Positions 11,819 through 24,054 of a DNA stretch of 64,000 bases are shown here, piece by piece; positions within the stretch are counted from its first letter, which is position 1, and every line of letters starts with the position of its first letter. The translations under genes were made by a program, and so were the position numbers. This stretch comes from Amphimedon queenslandica (taxonomy: Eukaryota > Porifera > Demospongiae > Haplosclerida > Niphatidae). The notes under the pieces were generated by a model, which had not been told where the DNA came from, ran no database searches, and saw only the letters and a list, made by a program, of their open reading frames with translations. Where the stretch lies: assembly GCF_000090795.2 (NCBI RefSeq), contig NW_003546449.1, forward strand, positions 100,274 to 164,273, given 5' to 3'.

Positions 11819-12185
11819 TTTGCTTCATTATTTTGTAATGACTTTGCTTAATACTACTTACTTAACACTTTTTGCTGTTATTTAAAATGCTGAACTATTG
11901 ATTATTTTGCCTGTGCAATTAATTAACTGCTATTATTTGTCGGCTACTTGATATGCTATTTTTATACATATATATATTATAATTAATGCTGCTGGCAGCA
12001 TTAATTGCTGATTTGCTGTATATTTTAATTTTTAAAACAATGGTTTTGACTACAAAAATGATGAAAATCAAAAAGGAAAATGACAGTAATAATAATTAAT
12101 AATAAATAAAACGCTGGAGCTTGTAAATACATCACAATAATATAATATATAATGTTCTCCAAATATAAATAGTGTATGGCCTGAA
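11819..12185. other. Convergent intergenic region
   Basis: 367 bp between two stop codons facing each other (Death/GTPase gene and BCAT). It is AT-rich, with AATAAA-like hexamers near 12100 on the plus strand. It should hold both 3' UTRs; nothing else is seen. Confidence 0.5.
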
Positions 12186-15100
12186 TCAGTCAACTACAAC
12201 AGTCCAGTCATGCTCTACAACTCCATACTAAAAAAGAAGATATGCAATACATTATGGAATAGAATGATCAGTGTATGCCTAATACATTACTTGAATGTCT
12301 GTTAGTTCTTTGTAAAATCTTTTAGCTACTTCAGGACCATTTTCCATAGTTGGTATATGCAATGACTGAAAGAAGCAGTGGTTTAAGAGAAAAAAATAAT
12401 GTTGTAATAATAATAATAATGACTTACTTCATTGAGGTATAATATATCACTAATAGGACAAACCACACAAGCAGTACCTGCACCAAACATCTCTTTAATC
12501 TAACAAAAGAGGAAGAGTGTGTGTCAATAAACTGTATTTGCTCTTACTCTTCCTTCTGCTAGAGCAATCTTTATGTCATCCATTGTAATCTTCCTCTCTG
12601 ATATTTTATGTGTACCCTACAACAAAGCAATTACATAATCCCCTTCTCTTGATACTATGTGCATCCTTCCCTCTCTTACCCATGTCTTTCCCAGTGCAAG
12701 TAAAGAATCCCTTGTCACTCCAGGTAATATGATACCATTCAAAGGAGGTGTGGCTATCTCAGGATCTATTAATAATAAACAATATAGAAGTACAAATAAG
12801 CCTCATTCATCGACTGACCTCCATCTTCATTGATCCAATGCATAAATATATTCATAGTACCAACCTCTGTCAACTTTTGAAGGGAAAGGTCAGTTTTTTG
12901 TGGTATCATGTGAAACTGGTTTTACAAACCTGTCTGTCTTCCCCATAGAGCCACAGTACCTGGTCACAGTTCTTCTCTGACTCTGCTAATGTCTGGACTC
13001 TTATTGTAGGACCATAATTACTGGATAAAGGGAAAGGGAAATAAGAAATAAATCATCAGTATTAACTGCATGTACATGTACATGTATTGTTATGTTATAA
13101 TGATATTTAAAGTGTGTTCTTATTTCTTACCCTCCCATTTTAGATTCGCCCACTCCTCCATGCCATGCTCTTACAAAAGCTGGATCAGCATATAACTTAA
13201 CAGGATTGAACGTCCCCTTGGGGAAGTACGGACCTACTGGACAATTAATACAATACAGCAGAGCATTGCGACACTTCTGAACACCAATAATAGGCTAAGA
13301 AAGAGAGTAGGAGAGAATAATAATCTCAATTATATGTACATGTACACTGTATCTTCTTACTTCAGTTGCAATGAAAGTTGGTCTAATGTACAGCGAACAT
13401 TTGGTGGAATGTGCCGGTATCCATTTCTGATCAATTCTAACCAATTCCTTTAGACACTTGACAAACTCCTCACCATCAAACTCCTAATACAATAATAACA
13501 GAGTGTGAAATAAGCTGCCCATATTTGGTGCTGTGTAATCCTAACAATTTTAGCAAAAGTAACAAAAGTATAAACTATAGTATAAGGTATTTAGCAAGGA
13601 GAGAAATCTACATGAAAACAGCTAAAGTGTAGGAGAAACTAAAGAAAGCTTGTATTTTTGCAATACTCATAATATTTGGACTATTATTTAACACATTACA
13701 TAACTATCAATAGTGTGGGTGTGTGCTGCATGTACAACATAAACTGATTATGCAATGAATGGCTGATGCAATATTTATTATAACAACATTCATGGACATC
13801 AAGAATGCATTGATTGACTCTTCAAGCATGTTAGGAGACATAACATGGATATACAACAACCACAACAACAAGTAATAATGATACTAACAGCATATAATGT
13901 GTATATTTATTATTATGCATACCGGTAGGCTGGCAGCTCTAGCAGAATTATTGAGTCTCTTCATATTCTCCATCGGACGGAACAGTCTAATCTTATCATC
14001 TACTCCACGATAGGCCTTCATACCTTCAAAACACTACATGTACGTACAGACAGAAGAAAAAACACATTAAAACCCAATATTTTTAATGGAAGTAACAACG
14101 TTAATCATTATTAATTAAATACAGTATACAACAAGGTTGATTAAATTAATCTATTAAGATATCTCCATGATTATTACTAGTAAACAAACCTTGCATCAAA
14201 TCATGCAAGTACCTTCAGCATGAATGTTTAATGCTACTTACAAGTGACCCCATAATAATACAATATTCTACTTACTTCAACAGCATAATGGAAGCAAGCA
14301 GCAGCTGGTGAGATGGACAGGTGATCATAGGGTACTATATGAGGTGTGTTCCATCCGTCATCGTGACTCCAATTAATGGTTAACATGTGATCAGTAAAGA
14401 CTTGTCCAAATATGAGCTTATCGTGAGGAGGAATGACTTTTGGGTTATCAGTGAGTGAAACTTTAATACCATCATACTGAGAGAGGAAAAGAGAGGTAAT
14501 AGGGTGGTGGGTATCGAGGGTTAAAATCAAAGTGCTATGAAGAACACATTTAAGGCCTTTTCACACTGGCACAATTTTCAAAGCGCTTTTGATGCGCTTT
14601 GTTGATACAGCTGAAATAATGCTGATCGTGTTCACACTAGCAGCTGGATCATGTATCATTTTGTGTTCTTGTTGCCATTGGTTTACATTGATCGAAGCGC
14701 ATCACTTCACATCAATCCACCTCATGAGGTGAAGTGAGAGTGATGCGCATCAATTGAAAACCACTCTAGTGTGAACACGATTAATGCGCATCAATGTGCG
14801 CTATTTGTGCCAGTGTGAAAAGGCCTTTAATAAAAGAAATCATGCATAGAACAGAGGCCAATACATGAACAGGGTCATAAAACACAATGCTAATGTGTGT
14901 TAACATTATTATTGTGTCTTTGAATGATTTTGATCAAACAAAGGTCATTATGCTGTTACCTTGAGAGAAGATACACTTCTGATACTTGTACTAATGGCTG
15001 GACTAGTAAGTACCTAGTGATAGGAGAGGAGATGATAAAATCCCACAAACAGGGCACACACACCCCCACCACACCGGCAGCTTATCATCGTACACAAGGC

Positions 15101-15201
15101 CCCGGACAAAGAACATTTAAAAACATGATAGGAGAGCACAGCTACTGCTCATAGCTTCCACTGACCTTGTTCAGTCTTAAAGGAAACCTTAACAGAGCCA
15201 T
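12186..15201 (-). CDS. BCAT2: Branched-chain-amino-acid aminotransferase, mitochondrial
   Basis: Transfers the amino group of Leu, Ile or Val to 2-oxoglutarate using PLP, the first step of branched-chain breakdown. Thirteen minus-strand exons (15166-15201, 14960-15013, 14276-14476, 13923-14033, 13361-13483, 13131-13294, 12930-13020, 12819-12873, 12680-12765, 12548-12616, 12428-12499, 12291-12365, 12186-12227) sum to exactly 392 aa, the usual mitochondrial length. The N-terminus [12 protein letters not shown] plus a Ser/Thr/Arg-rich second exon fits a presequence. Family landmarks are [50 protein letters not shown] (Schiff-base lysine near residue 227) and [11 protein letters not shown], which keeps the CxxC redox pair of mammalian enzymes. 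The symbol is assigned on the presequence; the sponge gene may be equally related to vertebrate BCAT1 and BCAT2. A small inverted-repeat element lies in intron 2. Confidence 0.94.
14552..14827. mobile_element. MITE-like element with perfect 23-bp terminal inverted repeats
   Basis: A 276-bp element in a BCAT intron. The first 23 bases (starting AAGGCCTTTTCACACTGG) are the exact reverse complement of the last 23. TTTAA adjoins the GGCC core on both sides and may be a target duplication. The interior is rich in GCGCATCAATG-type inverted motifs and has no coding capacity. It is related to 54285-54853. Confidence 0.85.
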
Positions 15202-15360
15202 CAGCAGCTTGTTTCTCTATTTCTTCCTTTATTTGCTTCGATCTAACCAATGTCGAGTTTCAACTTTCGATGGTTTTACGGGAGGAGTATCCTGAGTTAT
15301 AAGTCCCTAGTATAAAGCTTAATTAATTAATTGATCTAATTAAATATTCATTGTTTGAAA
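15202..15360. promoter_or_regulatory. Head-to-head intergenic region, BCAT / YOD1
   Basis: 159 bp between divergent ATGs at 15201 (minus) and 15361 (plus). No TATA box stands out apart from an AT-rich stretch near 15310-15345. A shared promoter is inferred from spacing. Confidence 0.5.
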
Positions 15361-17965
15361 ATGGTGAGTTTAGTTTTAAATTTTTGCATGTTTGATGATT
15401 TATTTAAGGTAGTGAGGTTGCAATGTAAGACTGGACGTTTCATTTTGTCCAATATAAAGTCCTCCACTACACTGAAGGACCTGCAGGCTGCCATTAAAGA
15501 TAAAACAGATGTACCACCTGAGCAACAAAAAAGTAAAACTGATAAAAAAAGCATAATAAATTAATAATAATCATCTAAATACAGTATAGCTGGTAATTTT
15601 GGAGGGGTAATTTTTTGCAAATTTTTGACAATTGGAGAGTTTTAATTTTGCAAATTTGCATGGTTCAATTTTATTTTGGCGAATGGCTATCATTATCAAA
15701 AAACCAAAGTTTTCGCCTCCAAAATTACCAGCTATACGGTATAACATGCTAGACTTCTCTCATTATTTATGATAATCGTTTGTTTTAATTCTGCAGTATT
15801 GCACAGTTATCCTCCAAAAGAGATCGAGTCATATGACAGCAAGTTAACAATGGCTGACATTGGCATCAAGGATGGAGACACTGTCACTCTGCAAGAGCTT
15901 CAGCAACCAAGAGGACACCGACCAAAAAAACAACGACAACCAGTAATAATAATAACTTACATTTATTGATTAGTTGTAGTAATATATTTTTAATTTAGCT
16001 TGTGCATTATTTTTATATTTCTAGGTTGCTCAGTTAGAAGCAGATAAAGATGTATTAATTACTGGAGAAAGTAAAGTTATTAGTAATGACACACCATCAG
16101 GTCCACAATCATCTTCATCATCATCATCAGTATCTATAGCAATAGGAGAACTAAAACGAAAGTAAATAATAACATCGAAAATTAATAAGATTATGATGAT
16201 TTTTTTCAATTTTTTTTCTTGTAATTAGAGTTGTCCCGGCAGATAATTCCTGTCTTTTTGCAAGTGTAAAGTTAGTCCACATAGTTCAATACTTCTTTAA
16301 GTACTAGTATAATGTTTTTTTTTTTCAAAAAAACAGCTCCGAAATCACCCCAAGTTTTTATTACATTTTCTGATGCATATTGATGTCCTTATGCTATGTA
16401 GAAAGTTTGAGCCAATTCTGACAAATATTTTTTGAGTTATGAGCATTTTTAAAAATAGGCCAATTTTCTAAAAATACCCAAGGCTATAATAGCCCATGGT
16501 TTTTTCCAAAAAATGGCTCCAAAATCATCCCAAATTTTTATTACATTTTCTGATACATATTGATGTCCTTATGCTGTGTAGAAAGTTTGAGCTGATTCCG
16601 ACAAATATTTTTCGAGTTATGAACATTTTAAAAAATAGACCAATTTTTGAAAAATAGCTCATGGTTTTTTCGAAAAAAATGGCTCCAAAATCACCCCCAA
16701 TTTTTATTATATTTTTTGATACATATTAATGTACTTATGCTGTGTAGAAAGTTTGAGCTCATTCCGACTTCAATTTTTCAAGTTACGGCCATTTTAAGAA
16801 ATTGTCAAAAATCTGAAAAATACCCAAGGCTATAGCCCATGGTTTTTTTCAAAAAATGGCTCCGAAATCACCCCAAATTTTTATTCCATTTTCTGATACA
16901 TATTAATGTCCTTATACTATGTAGAAAGTTTGAGCTGACTCCGACAAATATTTTTCAAGTTATAATCATCTTCAAATAAACAAGTATTGTGGATTTTATA
17001 GTTTTTAAAGTTTGCAGAAAATGTTTGTGATTACACTGATGAAATAGTACTGTACCTAAATCAACAACTTCTTTATTATAAATTTTAGTATACTTGTCAA
17101 TGGCAATACACCAAGCTATGAACTCCGTGAGATTGTATCATCAGTCATTGCATCACAGCCACACAAATACACTGATGCAATGCTAGGGAGACCTAGAGAT
17201 GAATATGTTCAATGGATACTGAAGGATGTATCATGGGGAGGTGAGATGAACTAAAAACTAACTAACTAACTAAACTAACTAACTTTTAGGATAACTAACT
17301 GCCACAAACAATTGCATGAAAAAGACTAATTTTTTATCATTAACATAAATTTTATTAAATTTTAGGAGCTCATTTTTAGGAAAAAAAAAGCATTAAAATG
17401 ATCATGCATTTTAATTTTTTTTAAATCTTAAAATTAAGTGTGATTCTATTATTTAGGTGGCATTGAGTTGCTTATCTTTAGCAATTTTTATGAAATCGAA
17501 CTTGTTGTCGTTGACATTCAAACTCTACGCTTGGACAGATTTGGTATTTATTTAATTATTTTCATAATTTTGCTATCTTAGTTTCTTTCTCTTTTTACTT
17601 CTTTTGCCCTCCATCTTCCTCCATGAATAGGTAAAGGTTATTCTTCAAAAGGTTTCCTCATTTATGATGGCATACATTATGATCCACTGGTTCTCTTATC
17701 TCCTAATGGTACAATACTTCAAAGACTATTCTCACAGTCAAACGAATCAATCACAGAAAGTGCTCTAGCTATTGCAAGAGACTGCAATCAAGTATTTATT
17801 TTTGTTGTTTTATTAATCGATTTATTAATTTTTCAGGCTAGACAGTTTACTGATTTATCTAATTTCTCATTAAGATGCTTAGTTTGTAATGAATTGCTCA
17901 AAGGATCATCAGATGCTCAAGAACATGCCACTAAAACTGGTCATACTAACTTTAGTGAAGTGTAA
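15361..17965 (+). CDS. YOD1: Ubiquitin thioesterase OTU1
   Basis: OTU-family cysteine protease that trims ubiquitin chains, known in other animals to act with p97/VCP in ER-associated degradation. Exons: ATG at 15361-15363 (or continuous to 15532), 15409-15532, 15797-15942, 16025-16161, 16229-16270, 17089-17240, 17457-17543, 17631-17791 and 17837-17965, about 326 aa. An N-terminal ubiquitin-like UBX-type domain (VRLQCKTGRF, ILHSYPPKEI) is followed by a Ser-rich linker and the OTU core with VPADNSCLF (catalytic Cys near residue 145) and DGIHYDPL (catalytic His). The C-terminal C2H2 finger reads CLVCNEL then HATKTGH. Whether the first 48 bp after ATG is an intron (donor GTGAGT) or coding cannot be settled, as both keep frame. 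Introns hold a MITE and a family-A repeat array. Confidence 0.93.
15584..15737. mobile_element. 154-bp MITE-like element with perfect 22-bp terminal inverted repeats
   Basis: The ends GTATAGCTGGTAATTTTGGA and its reverse complement match perfectly over 22 bp, and similarity continues one mismatch outward to flanking TA, as for mariner-type elements. The interior is AT-rich with no coding capacity. A partial relative (CAAAATTACCAGCTA) is seen near 28578. Confidence 0.8.
16320..16990 (-). repeat. Palindromic tandem-repeat array, family A (YOD1 intron)
   Basis: Four diverged ~175-180-bp units in reverse orientation (sense strand reads GTCCTTATGCTGTGTAGAAA). Each has a CCATGGTTTTTT segment next to a GGCTATA(G) half-palindrome and a CAAATTTTTATTACATTTTC stretch. 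Confidence 0.82.
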
Positions 17966-18202
17966 AGAATTGAATTTTACTCAAGCTCAGATTAATGAGA
18001 TTATTTAATTAACTCTGATGAATGATGATTAATAGAAGCGCGAAGGCGTTCCCTGATGATGTCATGATGATCTTATCATAATAATCTGTGATCTTATTGG
18101 ACGGAATTGCCGAATTGGCGCCAGATTCCATCATTTCTCGGTTTTTTGTTTTCTCTAACTTAACACTCAGAATTAGCTAGAAATTAGCAAGAATCGTACA
18201 TC

Positions 18203-21200
18203 ATGATAGATATTGGTCAATGGAGAGCTGTTATTGGTGGCTGGAACTGCTGTAAGACGAGCGTTTCTACTAAAGTAGGAGGATCCAGTGAAAGACATTT
18301 AGATCGTGCTGGCTTGTTGTTAGTGCTTGGGTCCTCCTTAATTCTTGGTGCTCTGTTCAGATTGTTTTTATGTTCTCTCATTCTGTTATCTGGTGACGTT
18401 GAACTCAATCCTGGCCCTACAAGAAGTATGTTTTTAGATAATAAGTTCATTTAGTTCATAAGGGGAGATCCCAAAGGCTATTCTCAATGAATAATTATGT
18501 GATATATAAACTGTATACCCACAATTAAAGCCAGATCAAAGACGATGACACCACCTTGCTTGCAATTTCTCTGATCATTGCATATAGCTCTACTGAGGCA
18601 AAACTATAACATAAGGTCATACAGCATCATATCATTTATGTGGAGCTAGCTCTTTCTGTAGTTGTTAATATGCTCCAATCTGTAATGTGTGGAATGTTGT
18701 GGGTGGATATTTTAAACGATTATAACAATATTCATTGAAAATAGCCTTAACCTATGTCAACTACATATATATGTAAATGGCCTAATCTTGTTGCCTTAAT
18801 CTTTTCCTATATTGCTTAGTGTACGGTGGACATTGTTATGTGTATGTGTCACTATGTGTGTACATGGGATTAGATGTGGTTTTATGACTTTTCACTTATA
18901 TTTCTTCTATTTAATATTGTTGTACTAAACAATTAATACGAAAGAGTGTGGCCACATTTTAAAAAGATAGCTGACCATTCATCAACCCCTTTACTACAAT
19001 TGATTATGTAATTAATTTTGAGTGCAAAGCCAGGCTGAGATTTTTTGCTCCTAATACTGTTATTTATACTAAAGGAAAAAAAGATAAGAGAGTAACTAGC
19101 TTCCTTTTTATAGTCACTTATGATATGAACATCTAAGTGAATATAACTCACTATCAAGTAGAAAGTTCAGTTGCCAAGCAATTTGGTATTTATGGTGGTA
19201 TTTATGATGTATTTTATTTATGATGTACATTATGATGATGACCTTATCTTATGATATACATGTACATGTACATTAAAATTTAACACTTATCTGTGAAAAA
19301 GACAAGAAATTTGCCCATTTTGTTAAAGATACTATTTTGCAGCCACATGTAATTAATCAAATTTTATATTGGCAATTTCTTCTCATATGGCATCAACCAA
19401 TATTTATACCATGTAGCCTAATATACTATACTATGTATTCTTATAGAGTATAATAGAACAAAGGTCGAGGATATTGGATCACTCATTTTTGCTTGTAAGT
19501 CTAAATCTAATGATATTGGGCTAGTTCGTCAACTTGTGAATGACAAACACTGCAATGTTAATGTGAAAGGGAAAGATGGCTGTACACCATTACATCATGC
19601 ATGTAGAAGTGGTCATTTCGAAATCGTAAAAATTCTGACTAATCATCCGCAATGTGACATTGAAGCTGAAGACAATTCTAAACACCGGCCATTACACAAA
19701 GCATGTGTATCAGGAAATATAGACATTGTACATCACCTAGTGATTGACAAACACTGTGATGTTAATGCTAAAGTAAAGAATGGTTATACACCATTACATT
19801 ATGCATGTGAAAAGGGTCATTTTGAAATTGTTAAAATTTTAACTGATCATCCGCAATGTAGTAGTACTGAAGCTGAAGACAAATCCAAATACAGACCACT
19901 ACACAAAGCATGTACGTCAGGGAATGTAGACATTGTACGTCATCTTGTGTTTGACAATGACTGTGATGTTAATGCTAAAGGGAGGAATGGCACACCATTA
20001 CATTATGCATGTGAAAAAGGTCATTTTGAAGTAGTTAAAACTCTCACTAATCATCCACAATGTAATATTGAAGCTGAAAACAGTTCTAAATACAGACCAC
20101 TGCACAAAGCATGTTTTTCTGGGCATATTGACATTGTACATCATCTTGTTTTTGAGAAACACTGTGACTTTAATTCTAAAGGGAGGGATGACATGATACG
20201 TTATGCAGATCGAAAGGGTTATTCTGAAATTGTTAAAATCCTGACTAGTCAACTTGATCTCTCCAGTGTTATTGAAGTTGAAGGTATTTTAAATAGAAGG
20301 CAGCTTCGTAGTCATGAATTTAAAACTCATCTTGACATTCTCGATTATTTTAAACGTAATAATACTCTGGAGGTAACAACAGATGATTCAAAAATTAAAA
20401 GGTTTCTTCTTATTCATCAATCCAGTGGTATAGCATTAGTACATGTTGTTAAGTGTATATTGACAGGTCCTCCTGGTGCTGGTAAGAGTACATTAAAGAA
20501 GAGACTCCTCAATCAGCCTCTTGGTACAGGTCCTTCTCTTAGTACTGGTGTAATTGATGCAGCTGTACAAGTTAATTCATTTCGTAAACTATCACAGCAC
20601 AATGCAGTAGTGACTACAGAATGGAAGGAACAAGAACTTGATGAAGAAGCTGTACTGATTACTAAGAAACTATTACCAGCAAACAACACATCAGATGAAA
20701 GTACTGGTACACTTCAGCCTATTCTGTCATTAAATGAGGAGACAGAATCGCCAAAAGGAATAGAACCACCACTCACTACTGATCAAGAGGACAATACAGG
20801 TGTTGCTGCATCTTCACCAATGTCAGTGCACAATCATGAGGTAAATGATCCAGGTTTCGAAAAAGAAAGCATAATCGTAAATCATCAAAACATAGCCAGT
20901 ACAACTCCAGAAATAATCAGTCATGAAGAAAAAGAAATCAGAACTGATACTAAAGTACAAAATAATAGTAGGAGTGAAGGATTGTCAAATTACATATGGA
21001 ATTTGCCCAATAAAAAAGTAGAAGGGTATGAGAAAAAGTTTGAAGAAGCAAAAGATGACAATCACACAATGTTGTACATGATTGATACTGGAGGACAACC
21101 TGAGTTTCATGAAATGTTACCAGCTCTTATAACTGGCCCAGCTATCAATCTACTGGTATTCAAACTAACTAAAGATTTAAGGAGCCGCTATGAAATAACC

Positions 21201-23818
21201 TATCGAACATCTACTGGTGATTCTAAACCTTATGAAACCTCGTTGACACATGAAGAAGTGATATTCCGTTCACTAGCAAGCATAGCTTGTTTAAGACAAA
21301 ACACTATTGGATGGAGTTTTGATGAAAAACATGTACCTATTGAAGATAAGTCAGAACCTGCTGCCTTCCTTATTGCTACACACAGAGACCAAGTGGATGA
21401 GAATAAAGTGAGTGAAGTCAACCAGCAACTGAGAACCAAGATAGAAAACAGTTCTCACTTGTTTGACTCTGATCTTATACAGTTCTCTCAATCAGAGCAA
21501 ATCATTTTTCCACTTGATGCAACAAAAGATAAAGAAGAAGTAGAACACCTTCGTTCTTTCCTTCATAAAGCTATGTCTAAAAATTTTCAGGAATTGAGAA
21601 TACCAGCATCTTGGTGTACCCTTAGTTTAAAATTAAGAAAAAGTAAAAAAAAACTTTTCAAATATGATACATGCTTCAAGTTAGCCCAAGAGTGTGGTAT
21701 CAAGGATAAAAAAGAGTTTAAAAAGGTATTATGGTATTTACATCACACAGTGGGTATCATCATGCATTATCCTGATGTAGCAGGTCTGAAGGATGTTATT
21801 ATCACGGACCTTCAATTGGTGTTTGATCGTATCACTAATCTCATCACAACATGCTTCACTTTTGAACAGTTAAAAAGTGCTGCTGTGGAGAGAGAGTTTC
21901 GTAAAAATGGACGCTTTTCGGAGTTACAACTAGATGAGATTTCATCAAGAGAGAAAGGTGATCCTCTTAATACAAAAAGACTAGTAGCACTACTGAAGCA
22001 TCTTTATATTGTAGCTGGTCCCATGAAAGCTAAAGTTGATAAAAAAACTGTCAAATATTACTTTATGCCTTGTGCTCTAAAACCAGCAGGTGTAGAAAGA
22101 GAGGAGAGAGATGGGTCAGTTAGTCCAGCTCCTTTATTGATATGTTTTGAGTGTGGGTATACTCCTGTTGGTGTATTCTGTTGTCTAGTAGTATATCTTC
22201 TTGATCAGAAGACAGACCAAGTATTGGAATGGAAGTTAACTGGTAATGATCAATATCGTAACAAGATTACCTTTCAAGTTGGTCAATACTATGATACTGT
22301 TACTTTAATCAGTCGTGCTACTTATCTTGAAGTGTGGGTTCAACAAAAAATGAGTCCTTCACTCAATGATCTTTGTGATAAAGTATTATCATCATTACAC
22401 AAAGGACTAGTCACAGTGACACAATCACTCCATTACACTTACAAGTCAAAACATATGTTTGGAGTACCATGTACATGCACTGGAGTACCTCATCCTGCTG
22501 TAATAGAGTATTTCTCAGAAGGAGCTCAGTGTACTAATGGTAATGTAATGCAACTTGATGAGAAACATTTATACTGGTCTAAAATGGTAATTGAGAAGTT
22601 TTTAATTGTTGTTTACATTATATGGTTATAGGTTGTTCAATTGAATAGTATAGTACAAAATACAAGCAACAAAATACCACTTCAAACTCAGTCTGGTAAA
22701 TTAATCAATTTTTGTGTTTGTATTAAAACAAATTATAATTTTGTAGAATCCCAAATTCCTAAAATGTCTTTGTCCAATGACATTATTATGTACACAGAAA
22801 GCACACAGGATTATAGTAAAAGCTCCTCTTTACTAAATAAAAGACCAAGAGAAGCACAAGGTACACACATCAACATTAATTAATTATTATAATTTTATTA
22901 CAAATTTATAGAAGATATGTCTGCCAGCAAGAGATTTCAGATAGACTCTGAAGGTTCTCATGACAGCACCAAAAGCACTTTTGAGGAACAGCAGTCCTCT
23001 GGTAGTGATATTTTTAAAAATAAAAATAGAGGATGCAAGAGACAGAGAGAAGAAGACAGCTGTTCTGAATCTGAGCCTACTGAATTGAAAAAACCATCCA
23101 CTTTAATGCAAATCCCAGGTGATGATCATGATGTCTTAATACTTGATTCTTCTCCCTCTCTTGAAGAATACAGTAAAAGTTCAACTAGAAATAAACCACA
23201 AAAAATAGAAACTGGACAATTCTCTGGTAATTTTTAATTATTGTTACTATTATTGTTATCATCTCTGCAGATGAAGATAGTAAAAGAAAACAAAATGAAC
23301 ATCAGGATGGTTCATCAACTAGCAAGAGATCTAAAATATCTGGTAATAATGGAGCTACAGAAACAAGAACAACTATTGAAAAGGAAAACTCTTTATTTTG
23401 TGCAAGTATGCATGTAATCATGCAATCCACTAATTTTGCTCCAAATTAGTTTTCATCCATATTTATTTAATACCTGCATTAAAATTAATTATTATTGTTA
23501 TTTTATTATTTCATTTATACAGTGTTGGACAAGGAGCCACAAATAAAGGATCTTGTTAGATTATTTCAAAGTTCTGCTGTTCATTGTATGATTATTGGGA
23601 TTGCACTGGGTGTTAAAGTCAATGACCTGTTACCCAATCCACAGTCAACTACTAATAATCTCATACTAGTATTCCAGAGATGGTTAGACTCTGATAAAAA
23701 TGTGACCTGGAGAAATATTCTGCAAGTTTGTGAAGATTATCCTGATGAGCTTGGAAAAGCAAAATCTAATGTGAAAACATTTCTTTCATCGGATAGAGCT
23801 AGGGAGTATTTAAAATAA
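18203..23818 (+). CDS. Ankyrin-Roc-COR-Death protein with N-terminal 2A leader
   Basis: Kinase-less relative of the DAPK1 arrangement. Exons 18203-18425, 19447-22586, 22632-22695, 22747-22860, 22912-23226, 23271-23405 and 23523-23818 join in phase to 1428 aa. Residues 1-72 form a leader with a hydrophobic stretch (~38-62) and a 2A motif at 65-72. About eight ankyrin repeats (residues 76-350, with PLHKAC and TPLHYAC units) follow. The Roc GTPase has Walker A GPPGAGKS (~415) and switch motif DTGGQPEF (~621), with THRD where NKxD is expected, and a long Ser/Thr/Glu-rich insert between. A COR domain spans ~790-1090. Short exons encode a charged disordered linker, and the last exon is a Death domain (DLVRLFQSSAVHCMIIGIAL). 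The leader exon is joined across a 1-kb intron with consensus sites; that join is the one inference to test. Confidence 0.85.
18395..18418 (+). other. 2A-like ribosome-skipping motif (DVELNPGP)
   Basis: Codons 65-72 of the first exon encode DVELNPGP, an exact match to the D(V/I)ExNPGP consensus, preceded by LILLSG as in active 2A peptides. In known 2A sequences the ribosome fails to form the bond between Gly and the final Pro, here residues 71 and 72. The translated product could be a released hydrophobic leader plus a separate protein starting at Pro72. 2A-like sequences within N-terminal leaders are known from sea-urchin NLR proteins. Confidence 0.85.
18426..19446. other. First intron of the 2A-ankyrin-Roc-COR-Death gene
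   Basis: About 1 kb, AT-rich, with donor GTATGT and acceptor TTATAG. It contains short ACATGT repeats near 19258. I see no retrotransposon reverse transcriptase or other coding sequence in it, which argues against the leader belonging to a 2A-bearing retroelement. Confidence 0.55.
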
Positions 23819-24054
23819 TATGCATTGCATACAATTATACATGTAATTATTAATATTATTTTTGTATTTTGCAATTGGTTTTTGCTTTTTATAATATTAT
23901 TATTTCTCCAACTAATAATAAAATTATTTTTAATTAGATTGAAATTACTAACTATTAATTAACTGATTTGTGGAGGAGGAGCTGATGAAAATAGAGTAAA
24001 GTTAGTTTAAGGTCTTCCCCTCTTCTTCTCCCTTTCTCTCTCCTTTTCGCTGAC
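23819..24054. other. Intergenic spacer
   Basis: 236 bp between the stop of the Roc-COR-Death gene and the ATG of the SBF gene. The right half is pyrimidine-rich, consistent with a TATA-less promoter. No other feature is seen. Confidence 0.45.

Noticed and set aside
18395-18418. 2A motif as a sign of an integrated virus or 2A-bearing retrotransposon
   Set aside because: No reverse transcriptase, polymerase, capsid or integrase sequence lies nearby, and the leader splices in frame to ankyrin repeats; a cellular 2A leader fits better.
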